Shown here piece by piece: positions 34,185 to 46,108 of a DNA stretch of 64,000 nucleotides; the first letter of the stretch is position 1; each line of letters opens with the position of its first letter. A program made the position numbers and the translations under genes. The notes beneath the pieces are model-generated. The model did not search any database and was not told the DNA's origin. It worked only from the letters and a program-made list of their open reading frames with translations. Source of the DNA: Alnus glutinosa (lineage: Eukaryota > Streptophyta > Magnoliopsida > Fagales > Betulaceae); NCBI RefSeq assembly GCF_958979055.1, contig NC_084892.1, positions 23,834,001 through 23,898,000 on the forward strand. The letters run 5' to 3'.

Positions 34185-35031
34185 TGACACACCTAGATGG
34201 CGGTGAATAGGTGTCCTAAAACAAATTTTACCAATTAAAATTAATAGAGCCAAACACCAAGCAATATTAATCAACAAAAATCCACAATATAATTGCAAGA
34301 AATAAAAAGATAACGTGCATGAATTTTTGGTTACGAAGTGAAAAACTTTCGAAGAACTCTTTAAAATAAAAATCACAACAAAGACGATCAACCACCAACA
34401 AATTCCACTATAGAAGAAAATTATTACAACTTGTTTAAATACTTACTAGTAGACTCAAAGAACAACTTGTAATTCCGCGAGGGACACTCAATCTCTACTC
34501 CAAAGTGACTCTAGAACGTTGGTCCTCTTCTATAGCAACTTGCAACGAATGAACTCGCTCGATCTCTAGAACTCGAGCTGCTCCAATGAGCTCATTTAGC
34601 CAAGCCAATTATCAACGCTCATAATGATTTCATGGTAATTTGGTAATAAGGAGAGAGGTGGTAACAATTTGGGTTAAACAAAGAATCTCATTTAACAAAA
34701 TATTAAAATTCCTGCAAACTAACTCGAGCGAGAGTCGAGGAAGTTTCTGTTTGGTCTTGCTCAAGCAACTGTTGCGCGAGCGGTTGAGCGGCGTTTATGT
34801 TTGGGCTTGGAACTTGTTCGCTTGAGCATGAGTCGAGCATGGGTCGAGCGACATTGCGGGGTACTGCATAACTTCCTCACTCGAGCATGGATCGAGCGAG
34901 AGTCGAGCGAGTCTTCATAAAGTGCAAGATTTGTTCAAGACTCAACCCTAAGCCAACTACTTTATCAATAACAACCTAAATGACCCATGTTTTGATACTA
35001 GGATTTGCCAACACAAATACAAAGCCTAACA
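34185..35031 (-). mobile_element. Probable Ty1/copia-type LTR, minus strand, with preceding polypurine tract
   Basis: On the minus strand the text AAAGGGAGAGAT (35043-35032) is followed by TGTTAGGCTTTG. An AAAGGG.GAGAT tract then TGTTAG is typical of the internal/3' LTR junction of plant copia elements. The segment would end in GGTGTGTCA at 34185, giving TG...CA borders over 847 bp. It contains several diverged GTCGAGCGAG units (34550-34920). No matching second LTR was seen, so the element is incomplete. Confidence 0.5.
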
Positions 35032-36159
35032 ATCTCTCCCTTTAGCAATTCGATGACAAAATATCAAAAAACAACAAAATGTAATTGAAGCTAATCCTAT
35101 CAAACCAACGAAACAGGACTCCTCCAAATTACATAAAACCATGAAAAACTCGAACATCTGAATTGTTGAATAAAATGAACCTGTGTCCTGAAACATTCAG
35201 AAACACAAAGACATAGGGAACATACAACTATGATGAAAATTAATCATTAAACAGCAATAACAGAATATCCACGTCATTAAAACCAAAATAACCAGAAATA
35301 TCAGAATATCACATATATCCATAACAAAAAAACTATCCATGTCTAAATATCAAAAAATATTATACCTCCCTCTTTTAGTAACGAAATGACAAAGAGAAAG
35401 TACAACATAAATGATTAGCTGTATCAGCATCCTGCAAGTCATGAATAGCGCGGATATCTTGCTCCATCCGATCGGGACGATGCAGTATCGTCTTTGTTTT
35501 GTTATTATTATTATTTATGAATAATGTAGTATCATCTTTGTAGTCTGCTGCAAAAAATCAGTCGTGATGAATAGGATTATAGGATACGGATTTGTGCAGA
35601 TAATTCTACACAAAGGTAGATTCTCAGCAGTGAATGGCGCAGGCTGGGCATTGGGTATAGAGTGATGCCATTTAGGACGATACTCATGAAAAAGAGTGAG
35701 CATAAAATCTTTATCAGGTGGAGTTTCAGAAGAATATGGAAAAGGTGACTACTTAACTATAGGTAATCCACAAACAGAAGATGAGTGCAAAGGGTGAATT
35801 TAAAAGAAACACTTCTGAGATAGACAGAAAAGGAATTGTCCTAAGCTATATCATGAATGTTCGCGTAAACTCGCAAACTAATTTCATAGAAGGCTAAGGA
35901 AAACCAATGGTCAAAGATAATCATTGTCGAGACTTAAAAATACGGGGAATAGATGTACCTCGAAGCTCAGCAATGTGAATCTCACGCTCCATAAGAAGAG
36001 AACCCGTGGAAAAATTAGTCTCAAGAGGTTCTCGATCCCTATCATCATGAAAAAGGCTAGCTGCAGGAGCAGAAGAGGCAGTACAGGCACGAACACATCC
36101 GAGAGAGTTAATCTGAGTCCATACACAAAACAAAATCACAGAACATATACGGTTCTCAA
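35032..36159 (-). mobile_element. Possible internal region of the copia-like element
   Basis: Minus-strand frames are short; one at 35703-35515 reads MLTLFHEYRPKWHHSIPNAQ and another at about 36126 is broken. I do not recognise integrase or reverse transcriptase motifs. The assignment to the element rests on its position next to the polypurine tract. Confidence 0.3.
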
Positions 36160-37026
36160 GGATGTTTCATGTTCTTTTTGGTATTGCTCGGTCAAAGAAC
36201 GCCTCTGTTGCCGCTAATGTGGAGCTCCTAGCTGTTTTATTTAGTGGAACGTGAGCTTTACTAGAGAGGTGCATGATTAGGAGGTGGGTGTTTTTGCATC
36301 TTTTCTACAAGTCTTGCATTCAGTTATAGTGAGAAGAGGTAGTGGAAATAAGCTTTGGTGGGTTCCCTCCAAAAGAGGTATTTTCAAGGTCAAGTCGTTT
36401 TTCTGTTATTTGTGTTTTGAAGGGAGTCGTTTTCCTTGAAAGAGCGTGTGGTGGACCCAGCTCCTTTGAGGGGGTACCTTTTTTCCATGGTCGGCAACTT
36501 TAGACAAAATTCTTACTTTGGATAATTTCAGGAAATGACGTGTTATTGTCATAGATAGATGTTGCATGTGTAAAAGAGATGGGGAGTCTGTGAACCTTCT
36601 TCTTCATTGTGATATGGCTTCTGCTTTTTAGAGTATTCTCTTTAGGCGCTTTGAGATGTCTTGGGTTATGTCTAGATGAGTTATCGACTTATTTGTGTGT
36701 TGGTGGTCCACTAGAAGGCCTATTAGTGTTGTGGTGAGAAAATGGTGTCTACTTGCATTTTTTGAACTATTTGGAGAGAGAGAGGAATAATAGGAGCATT
36801 GAGGATTTGGAAAGATCATTGGAGGATATTATTTCATCTTTCTTCCATACTCCGTACCTTTGAGCTGTGGCCTTTGTATCCTCTCTGGCGATTAGTTATG
36901 ATGATTTTCTTGTTCACTTTTTTCTTTCTAGTTAGGTGTCTCCTCTTATATACTACCAGTGTACTTAGAGGCGCCTTACGCTTTTAAAAAGCTTGGTTTA
37001 GTACTTATCAAAAAAAAAAAAAAAAA
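36160..37026 (+). mobile_element. 5'-truncated LINE with long poly(A)
   Basis: Translated pieces show the C-terminal zf-RVT region of L1-type ORF2 (WATLDKILTLDNFRK-like text, then CCMCKRDGESVNLLLHCDMA) with many stops. The tail has CTTATATACTACCAGTGTAC, then GGCGCCTTACGC and about 18 A at 37009-37026. ACATATACGGT before the insert and ACATATGGGGT after it may be a decayed target duplication. It interrupts the copia-like region, so it is younger. Confidence 0.75.
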
Positions 37027-38059
37027 CATATGGGGTAAAACCTAGGCCTAAGAACTTAAACCAAAATCTTAAAACCTAAGGCAAATCACCCTAGACCTAA
37101 ATGCAGTGACCTAGAAACACCTAGAATGCATAACCAAATTAAAATGCAAAGAAACATCGCAAGAAAAATCAAATAAATTGAAAGAAAACCTTTCTGAGGC
37201 ATTTCATCAAACATTGGTATGCACTCTTGAAAAATCAATTTAACAACCATACCTATACTTGAAAATCAACCTAAATACATGAGACAAATTACAGACACAA
37301 ACCCGCAGGTAATTGATGCACAGAAACAAAGTAAATTTGCATGAATCTAAGAAATGGTTAAAGATTGTGAACAATACCCTACAAACAAACAAACAAAAAT
37401 GAAAAAAGAGGAAAGAAAACATACCACTACTCACGGTGGAAGATGGGGTAAAGATAGAGATGATTTGGAGGCAAAAGAACAACAAATGGAGAAGAAGAAT
37501 GGCACTCCTTGAGGCCTCGCACAAAGGGATGCTCTAGCGACCGGAAAAAAGAGGGGAAAGAAACGGGTTTTAAACGCTGGAAATCACGCATCTGTCGCAA
37601 CTGTCCAATCTCGCTCAAGAGTCGAGCAAAATTATTGTGGGGGCTTCTAGCACATCTTCTTTATGCTTTTTAAGGAAAGTTGACTATGCCCATTGTCATC
37701 TCCATGCTTCTTTTAGGAAAGTGGTTTAAATATTATATCAACATAATTGATTGTTATAATCTTATGATTTTCTCTTAGCAATCAATTCATTGTGATATGG
37801 AAAGTGAATCATAATTCTTCAACAATCTCGGATCGAAGTAACAAGTGAGAGTTCCAAACTGGGCTGCAATTCGATTTCATTCATTGAAAAGCAAAGGATG
37901 TTCTACAAAGGACATGGGAATTAAAAAAAAAAAAAAAAAAAGGTGGTACAATGGTGTCCTAATTCCTAAGAACATGAAGCTTCCCCTACAAGCCACATAC
38001 AGAAGGGAAATTACATACAGAGACACAAACACTTCGCGCAAACACTGCTCTGAGAAGTT
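37027..38059. other. Non-coding region between the LINE and histone H2A
   Basis: Sequence without recognised genes. Near 37600 a GCTCAAGAGTCGAGC motif resembles the GTCGAGC units of the LTR at 34550-34920, suggesting the retroelement region reaches about 37640. The last ~200 bases are likely H2A 3' UTR. Confidence 0.35.
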
Positions 38060-38842
38060 TTAAGCTTTCCTAGGAGACTTGGTGGCCTTGGATGGAGACT
38101 TGGGCTCCTTGGCGGCCACCTTTTCAGACTTCTTGGGCAGAAGGATGGGGTTGATGTTGGGAAGTACACCTCCATGCGCAATCGTCACACCGGCGAGAAG
38201 CTTTCCGAGCTCCTCATCGTTCCTCACAGCCAGTAACACATGCCTTGGGATAATTCTGTTCTTCTTGTTGTCTCTTGCAGCATTTCCAGCCAGCTCCAAA
38301 ACCTAAAACAAATTTCAAATAATTATCCACTTGCTGAGACTACAGAAATGCAAGATCTATCTTAGAATTGAATAGACTAACTAACAAAAGCAAAAAACGA
38401 AGGACCTGTTTGGTTGCCGAGAAAACCGACAAAAGAAAATAAGCTTGAAAACCTAAATTCTCAATTACTAGTCAAATAGACTAGCTATGCTACTTTTTTC
38501 ATCATTTTCCAACGCCAAACCAAGAAGAACAAAGCAGCAAGTTCCACTCGAAACAAACAATTTCAGCTGCAAACCCTAAATTGTCAAACCAACGAAAAAT
38601 TCCAACAGAGAGAGAGAGAGCGCAGAAATTACCTCAGCGGCTAAGTACTCGAGCACGGCTGCGAGGTAAACCGGAGCGCCGGTTCCAACGCGCTGAGCGT
38701 ACCGGCCTTTCTTCAAGTACCGGCCAATCCGTCCGACTGGGAACTGTAGACCGGCTTTGACGGACCGGGTCACCGGTTTCTTCCTGGGACCGCCGCCCTT
38801 CCTCCCTCCGGCACCTCTCTTCAACTTTCCTCCACCTTCCAT
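38060..38842 (-). CDS. Histone H2A with SPKK-like C-terminal tail (H2A.W class)
   Basis: Two exons, 38842-38633 and 38302-38060, joined by a GT-AG intron, total 453 nt and 150 aa. The core reads [60 protein letters not shown] and [20 protein letters not shown]. The tail ends [15 protein letters not shown]: two SP(S/R)K-type minor-groove-binding motifs, the mark of plant H2A.W, which is enriched in heterochromatin. It lacks the SQEF motif of H2A.X and the divergent core of H2A.Z. The intron falls after LAAE, a position I regard as usual for plant H2A genes. It faces the H2B gene tail to tail. Confidence 0.95.
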
Positions 38843-38933
38843 GAGTCAAAAAAAATAAGTCCAAAGAAGAAATTTTTCTTGCGAAACAAACGGAAAAATA
38901 ATTGTGGACGACCAGTAGTGGTTGGGTGGGTGA

Positions 38934-39060
38934 GTTTTTAATACGGGTAGTGAAAGTTCGGAAGCACCCTGCTTTGGAGTTGAGGGACGGAGGCCCTTAG
39001 ATTGTTTGGGTAATCGACGGTTCTGAAGTGATGACGTTGGTCATCCGTGAGACGTGGATT
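38934..39060 (-). promoter_or_regulatory. H2A promoter region with TATA-like and histone hexamer-like motifs
   Basis: On the minus strand TATTAAAAA lies at 38943-38935, about 93 bp before the ATG. Further upstream is CCACGTCTCACGGATGAC (about 39057-39040), which resembles a degraded type I histone element, with ATTGG-type CCAAT sequence beside it. These are candidate sites by motif only. Confidence 0.45.
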
Positions 39061-39340
39061 GGACCAATGGGGTGAGGATATGTGTTGGATAAATGAATTA
39101 AAAAAAAAATGGAAGGTAGACAGTCGATGTCGTCTTGGATAAGTTTCAAAGTGGATGGGCTGAGTGGGACCATTCGTCCACTCAGCACGTCCAGATATAA
39201 GCATCTGTCTGGACCATTTGTCCCATGGAAATGATTTGATCTTATGTTCATGGCATGTTAGGGCCCAAAGCCATGAATTTGGGTCAAGCCCAGCTGATTA
39301 TGCTTTGCAAAAAATTATTTAGGATAATTTTTTTTTTTTT

Positions 39341-41378
39341 TGATAAATGTATCATAAATCCCTGAGTCAAATGCACGATTCGAAATCACTTCCTCATTTT
39401 CTAAAAGTAAACTTTCACTCCTTAATTTTTTTGCGAATTTGAAAAGGGTCCTTCTGTGTATTTTCCATCCATTTTTGCAACGTTTGTTAGTGTCATATCA
39501 CTTTAAAATAATATTTTTTTATTGTGTTATAAATTAAAATATAAAAAATCAATTTTGAAAATAAAATCTGAAAAAGAAAAATTAGAAATATATATATATA
39601 TATACAAAAGCATCCCCATCGTTGGCCACCCCTGACGGTGGTGATGGTCCCCCTTGGGGGTGGCTCACGGCGTTGCCCATGTCCCTGACTGTGGGACTTT
39701 ACTCCCCACTTGCCTTTAACCGTTCTGCTCTCCATTATTCTTGTTGTGTTATGTGTTCATTTGAAGATGTTCCTACCACTCCAAAGAAGAGTCGTGATGT
39801 TGGGCGAGGTTGTCTTCTCTCTCTCAGAACGACTGCAAACACGACTCCACTAGATCAAATGTTTATTTCCTCTTTCTCAGTGTTTATTTTGATTTTCCTC
39901 AACTAACATTGTTGGATCTTTATGTTAATGGTCCGGATCTAACCATCATTTATGCCGAATCATCCAATTATTCAAAAACCACATAGTACCACAAATCGCA
40001 TTACATAAACAAATGATTTATCTTCTGCTGCTCCAGATTTGAACGCAAGGACAAATATAAGGAAATAGAGACAAGGACTTCGCTTCTCTCGCCACTAGTA
40101 GGGGTGGGCAAAAACCAGTCCACCCGCCCCCGACCTACCACAAAAATCCCAGATTTTAATTGATTTTTTGACGGTACAGGTCCAAAAATGGTATACCTGT
40201 GTGGGGCGGAGCAGGATTTTAAAAAACCTTGGGGACCTGCCCCGCCATGCAAGAAAACTATAAAAAAAATAATAATAAAAAAACCCTAACCCCATTTAAA
40301 CTTAGCGTGCCGCACCCCCTCCCCCTCCCTTCATTTTTTAATTTCTTTTCTTTTAGAGTTTTTGCCTTAGCACTGCAAGTCCTCTTCTCTTCATTTTCTC
40401 CTCTCTTCATAGCCTCCCTTCCGTTTTTTCTCTTCTCCTCTTCATTGAACCAGCGCCACACAACTTCGTTTTTCTCTTCTCTAGTTCTCTTCACAGACTT
40501 CAACCTCCCCTTGAACCCTCTTCTCTAAGTTCTCTTCAACTTTTCTCTTCACAGACTTCAGCCTCCCCTTGCGCCAATCTTCACCTTCTTCAATGTTTGG
40601 GTTTGCATGTATTTTCAGAGAATCAGTATGAAATTAGGTATTTTTAGAGCTTCACTCTTTTTTGTTATGTGTCTTTATATTTATTATATGCTCTTTGAGT
40701 CTTTGTCTTCCTATTTCATGTTCATTAGGTGGTTTTTGTTGGAAATTTGGTATATAGTTTTTGTTGGAAATCTCAAATCTGGTTTTTGTTAGTATATTCG
40801 TATATGGTTTTTGCCATTCAAAGAAATCTATTCCACCCCACTGAACTCGCACCCCTGCCCCACACGAACCCGTCCTAGACAGATTCTTCTTCTTTTATGC
40901 GAACTGCGGGTGAGAAATTCTCAACCCCCAGGGTACAGGGCGGGGGCAAAAAGAGTGAAAATTCGCCTCGCCCCGCCCCGTGCTCATCCCTAGCCATTAG
41001 GAGGTTTGTGAAGAGAGAGAGAGAGATTATGGGCAATGCCGTGAGCCACCCCCAAGGGAGCATTCCAATCGTTAGGAGTGGCCAACGGTGGGGATGCCCC
41101 TAGTCTTTTTTGTTTTATGTTTTTTCCCAGATTTTTCTTTTTAGATTTTATTTTTAAAATTAATTTTTATATTTTTAATTTATAACACAATAAAAAAAAT
41201 ATTATTTTAAGTTGATGTGGCAAAAATGATGATATGACATTGACAAATATTGTAAAAATGAACGAAAAACACACGGTGAGCCCTCTTTCAAATTCATAAA
41301 AACATTAAAAGAGTACAAATTTACTTTTAAAAAGTGATGAAATAATTTCAAAACCGGCATTAACTTAAGAATTCACGT
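39341..41378. mobile_element. MULE-type MITE family member with large insert, outer element of a nest
   Basis: The left end GATAAATGTATCATAAATCC and the following CGAATTTGAAAAGGGTCC text match the 29168 family. The right end (AAAATGAACGAAAAACACAC ... AAGAATTCACGTCAAAAC) is its inverted counterpart. GC-rich GGTGGC/GCCACC blocks stand at 39620-39670 and 41035-41100. A hAT element lies inside at 40099-40992. The 39690-40090 part is extra sequence of unknown origin. Borders are approximate. Confidence 0.55.
40099..40992. mobile_element. hAT-type nonautonomous element, TIR TAGGGGTG, TSD GCCA(C/T)TAG
   Basis: It starts TAGGGGTGGGCAA and ends TGCTCATCCCTA. GCCACTAG (40091-40098) and GCCATTAG (40993-41000) flank it, an 8-bp duplication with one mismatch. 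The interior is CT-rich and has no transposase frame. Confidence 0.8.
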
Positions 41379-41429
41379 CAAAACACTTTTTTAAAATAAA
41401 AACAAAAAACACTTGTCCAAAAACACTAA

Positions 41430-41693
41430 GGGCTAGTTTGGCAAACTATTTTCATTCTCCCTATATTTCTTTTCACTTATCTCAAAAATATCAAATAAAA
41501 AACATTATAACTTTTTTACACTTTTTATATCACATCAATAATTTTTTATTATTATTCAAATAAAAAAATTCACTACAAAACAAATTTTTTTTCACTTTTC
41601 TATAAAATATTCTCAAATTTTATATCACATCAATCACTTTTTACTGTACAGTACACAAATATTCCTCGATCTAATTACTTACCAAACAAGTCA
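41430..41693. mobile_element. Foldback MITE (CTAGTTTGGCAAAC terminus)
   Basis: The text GGGCTAGTTTGGCAAACTAT opens it, TATATCACATCAAT occurs twice, and it closes near ACTTACCAAACAAGTC. It is related to the element at 26526-26790. Confidence 0.5.
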
Positions 41694-41929
41694 TAAATAT
41701 AGCCAATGTGATCCAACCCGACTTATCTCTCACATGAAGCCAACTTTTATTCTCCGCCCAGCGAGCCCAGCCCAACCCAATTTTCCCAAAAATATCTCTC
41801 TCCCCAGTCGTCGGTGACCAAAACGTGTGCGCCCCTGATTGGCCAAGGACCAAAAGATTCCTTTATTTTAATAAATCCATCCCCGGTCAGCTTTTAACCA
41901 GCGTATCCCTCCGATCCAATCCTCAATTT

Positions 41930-42470
41930 CAGTCTTCAGAGAGCGCAACAACCTGTCTGACCGAGTCGTCACGTGCCATGGATCGCCTCCTAACTCGCCG
42001 ACTCAGATCCTAATCTTTTCTTCACCTTTCGTAGTTCAAATCCACAGTCACCAAATCCATCATCGTGTCCGATCAGTCGGTACCGTGGCTAAGAGATTCA
42101 GGGGTTTTTGCTTAGGGTTTCGGAGAGCATAGGAAATATGCCTTCGGTACCCGTGCCCGTTGCGCTATTTCTGCGCCCTTTGGCTCCTTCCTTAACTTCT
42201 TCCTTCCATGGTGGATCGTCTTCTCATCGTCTGAAACGTCTCGAAAAGGGTGATCGGCGTGGTAATCTTAGTTGACATTAGATTCTTTTTGTTTCGTAGT
42301 TTCTGTTTTTTCGTGATTTTTTTCTGGGTTCTTCTCGTTTCACGGGCGGTTTGTACGAGATCAAAACTGGGTTTGTTGAGAAATCGGAAATCGAGAAAGG
42401 CTGAGAAAGTTTGCGGCTGTTTGGTAAACGCTAAGTACTCCTTCCGAGGTTGTTATAGCCTCTGGTATAA
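41930..42470 (+). promoter_or_regulatory. Probable 5' leader exon with two short uORFs
   Basis: This GC-richer stretch upstream of the 43205 gene ends at TATAAG|GTACTT (42470), a plausible donor to the acceptor at 43189. It contains ATG 41978 to stop 42013 (MDRLLTRRLRS) and ATG 42138 to stop 42275 (45 codons starting MPSVPVPVALFLRPL). If both lie on the mature mRNA they would be upstream ORFs. The transcription start is unknown; an alternative donor exists at about 42249. Confidence 0.45.
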
Positions 42471-43204
42471 GGTACTTTTGTTTATGAATTTCAGTGAATT
42501 TCGATTTAATATCTAATTGCTTGTCCGTCTAGGGTTTATCCGTGTTTTGTGTTAAGACCAATTCTTTGGCCTCATTGAGCATTGATGGTGATCTTCATGT
42601 TTAGCTCTGAGGACTTTGTTTTATGTGTGCATTTGACGGCATCTAGCTTTAGTTGTGTGCGTTTTTTGGGGAGAGCTAACAAGAAGTTGAAAACGGAAAA
42701 TTGGGGGTAAGATGTGAATGTCTCTAATATTACTTGTGGATCATCTGATTTTGAACCCGCCTCAAGTTTTTTGGTCCCCTCAAGAAAACATTTTAAATTT
42801 TTATTATTGTTATTACTCTTTTCTGGGACATTAGATATTAAAATTCCGTTGGAAATGATATGTGCCTTGTGGCCCGGATAAGGTTGTTTGGAGTAATTTA
42901 TTTTGATATTTTCAGTTGTTTTAATAATTTTATTTTGGTATTGTGAATTGCAAGTTTTTGTTTTCTTCCATATATATATATATATATATATATATTCCAT
43001 TTAAGAGCAAAATTGGAAACTTACTCTTGTACTGGAAATTCTTTTGAGCTTCAAGGCTTATGTGGTCGTCACATCTATTGGAATAGGGTCTATATTAAAT
43101 ATATCACTGCTGAGATTTCTGCTTACTAGATTGACTGCCAATATAATTGGATCTTTCTAATATCCACGTGCTGTTTCTTTTTCTTGTAGAACCTGATTTT
43201 GTCG

Positions 43205-44300
43205 ATGGACGCTCAATCTTCTGATGTAGATGGCCTTGGAGATGCTCTTAATAAGTCATTGAATATCCAAGATACTCAAGAAACGGAATCTGCATCTGAT
43301 GGGAATGAGGGGGAAGACTTATGTGAACAGGATAAAATATCGCAGACAACTTCCTCTAAGAAGTGCTTAAACAAGTGTGTAACCTTTCCACTTCCAAATA
43401 CAATGCAGCCTGCGAGTTCTTCCTCAGATGAGGAAGATGTGGAGTCTGAAGCAGTATCACAGGGACTCCTCTCTGAGGAATATAAGGATCAAGCCTACTC
43501 ACGATCTATATCTTTGCCTGTAAGTTCTCATCATTGGTAAAGCTCATTGTTTAATTTTTTACACCTCTTAGTTACTCACTTTACTATATTTGTAGGATAC
43601 TCTGCCTTTGATAGTTAAAAGTATGTACTAGTAAAAGACTGCAGGTTTTTCTGTTTTGGGTGTCTTTGTAAGTGCCCCTCGTCGTGCACTGCCTGTTCTG
43701 TTTGTGCAAGCTCTTTCAGTTTTCTAACCCAATATTCCTTGCTGCCTTCTTACGTTGGCTGGATTTTTTTAGCGATTGTTCCCAAATGTTAATTTGAGAC
43801 GTGGCAAAATCGACTGTAAGATATGTTTTCAGATGTATCAAACTGGCTGCACATAAGCTTTTAGCTTCCCTAGGTTTCATTGTATAGACTTTCTTTTACT
43901 GTAGGCCTTATATTTTTCCACCTCACAGACTCCTTTGAAGCTTGTATCTGCCATGAAAGGTAGCCGTGAGAAACAGGGGGTTCTGCGGGAGAAACTGACA
44001 GTGAAGTGGGCTCCTGATGTGTATGATCCAAGGCCTACATCGGTCTCACACTCAGTTAAGAGCAAGAGCTCACAGAAGTCAAAGAACAAGAAAAATGAAA
44101 GGAAGAATGGGAAGAAAGGACAGAAGGGTAACTCTTCACAGAGGAGCAGTGGCAAAGACAAGAAACAATATCGCAAAGCTGCTAAGAGTTCTGATGGACT
44201 TGGGAATTTTGAAGTTGGCAGCTCTAACTCCCACTGTGGGAGTAGCTTCCGTAGAAAATCATGCACTGAGATGCACTACTCAACTGCAGAAGCTTTGTGA
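43205..44300 (+). CDS. Basic plant protein with KWAPDVYDP block, function unknown
   Basis: Two coding exons, 43205-43519 and 43929-44300 (GT-AG intron), give 228 aa. The N-terminal half is acidic and Ser-rich ([20 protein letters not shown] ... [13 protein letters not shown]). The second exon starts [20 protein letters not shown] and contains [19 protein letters not shown] (KWAP at about residue 131), a block I recall from uncharacterised plant proteins. A long Lys/Ser/Gly-rich tract follows ([20 protein letters not shown]), fitting nuclear localisation, and it ends [17 protein letters not shown]. No catalytic domain is visible. The acceptor at 43187-43189 just before the ATG implies an upstream leader exon. 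Confidence 0.85.
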
Positions 44301-46108
44301 GGCATCACTTTCGATCAATATCCTATCCTTTGTCTCAGGTGTGTGTATAAATAAGTGTTTGCCTTATTGGTATTGTTCGGTTTTGATTGTCTAAGAACTT
44401 TGGATGGTACAAGCAAAATTTTGTTGACGTTGTGGTGATGACCTTTCTAACATAGTGAAAATATATGGCGTTTTATGCTTTGTACATAGCAGTAGAATTA
44501 TATCCATGTCTAGTTTGTGATTAAAGGGGCCTGCTCCTAGTGCTTAATTATGCGATGTATTCCTTTTGTTTCCAACTATTTGCTGGCTTTGCCTTTCAAA
44601 TCTCTCTTTTTGGTTAAATCATATAGTGGGCGGTGGGAGGTAAGTTGATTTCGTTCCAAAACCATGGGCTGAATTTGCAGGGGAAGATCCGAGGGACAGA
44701 AATTGTGTTGCCACTTTGTAGCTTGTTGATAAAGATTTAGGTTTCAGTTTTTTGCTGTGATTTAATAGTGGGTTTAAGGGTTATGAAGTTGTTTGGAAGT
44801 TGAAAAAAAGAGTTCTGTTTGAGTTGCTAACGTAATATGAACGTGTTTTTTAGAGCATTTTTATTTTTATTTTTTATAAGCAGCCTTTTAGAGCATTCCT
44901 AGGGACATAAGCTATTTTTTTTTTTTAATCTATAATTTGTTTTAAAAATTCCCCCTTTTCAGTACTTTTTAAAAGCATTTCACGTCAAACTCTTTAAACC
45001 TTTATTTATTTTATTCTATTTAAATATTCTTCTTTATTCATTCTTTTATTTTATTTTAACAAACAAATTTAACATTACATAGCCTACCTGAAGCCTGATT
45101 CAACAATTGGTATTGTTTTTACACAAGAATTTTCCCAATAGAACAATCAATCTAAAAGGCAATTACAACAGAATAGGTGCATAACAATTCTGATGTGTCT
45201 AGCAAATGCTGGACACATCAGTTGTTCAAATAATGTCTCATAGCACCGAAACTAAAATTCAATTCTTAGTTCCAGATGAGAAGAAGGGTGATTGGATTGA
45301 GAAGAGTGATCGGATACTTGGGCTACTGATTATATTTGGTTATTTCAAGATGTGCTTCTTGTTGATACTGTCCTCTTCGACACCCATTTCTTCAGGCTTC
45401 CCCGTTACCTTTTTTAGGGCTTTTAATTTGCGGTTTTGCTGTAGAAAATATTGAGCACTTGGGACACACTGACAGTGACTCATCAGTACTACGAAGAGAA
45501 TTCGACAGCAGTTCTACAGTCTCTTGAAAATCGCAATGGGTATCGAAGCACCCTCCATCAATCACGGCAACTCAGTACCTCTGTCACGCCAGAGCTCTTC
45601 AAGTTTTCCACCAACCCAAAATTTGAATACAAACCTTTTAAAGGACACAATATTCTTCTACGATAGTCATATAACAGATAGATCCGTTTCCCGCTAAGCT
45701 CCAAGCTCCAACCTAGGCGGAGATCTAAGTCTTTAAACAAGTTCAAGAGTTCAATGAATTTGGTTAAAAAGTTGTCTTAGCTGCTAATTAAATAGGAATG
45801 CTCGTAGGCCTTCGTTTAAATTCTTATGCTCTATTCAGGGCTCCGAAGTTTTATTTGCAATCGTTGATTAGACAACGGTAATTCATCTCAATCCAACAGC
45901 AGTGCGAGAACATATCGTGTTACAAAGAGGCAAGATGGCACGACTTCCCTATGCAGATTTCACTCATCTCTAAAGAAAAAAACACATGCATGCTATAACC
46001 TTGTCACCCAAAAAAAAAAACAAAATGTTTTTGATAAAAGGGTTTAATCATATCTTTAAGAGTCTGGTGAAGTGGCCAGAAATATTGAGACGCCACACAA
46101 GGATTCTT
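44301..46108. other. 3' UTR and intergenic region
   Basis: The first ~300 bases are probably 3' UTR. At 45424-45525 an acceptor-like TTTTGCTGTAG precedes an open stretch (ENIEHLGHTDSDSSVLRREF then a stop) that looks exon-like but could not be linked to a gene. The remainder shows nothing recognisable. ArgJ 3' UTR probably occupies the last ~150 bases. Confidence 0.35.

Noticed and set aside
40229-40528. 99-aa frame in the 40-kb hAT element
   Set aside because: CT-rich low-complexity sequence inside a nonautonomous transposon.
45424-45666. Exon-like open stretch downstream of the KWAPDVYDP gene
   Set aside because: An acceptor-like site precedes it, but no donor, family or neighbouring exon could be connected, so it was not called a gene.
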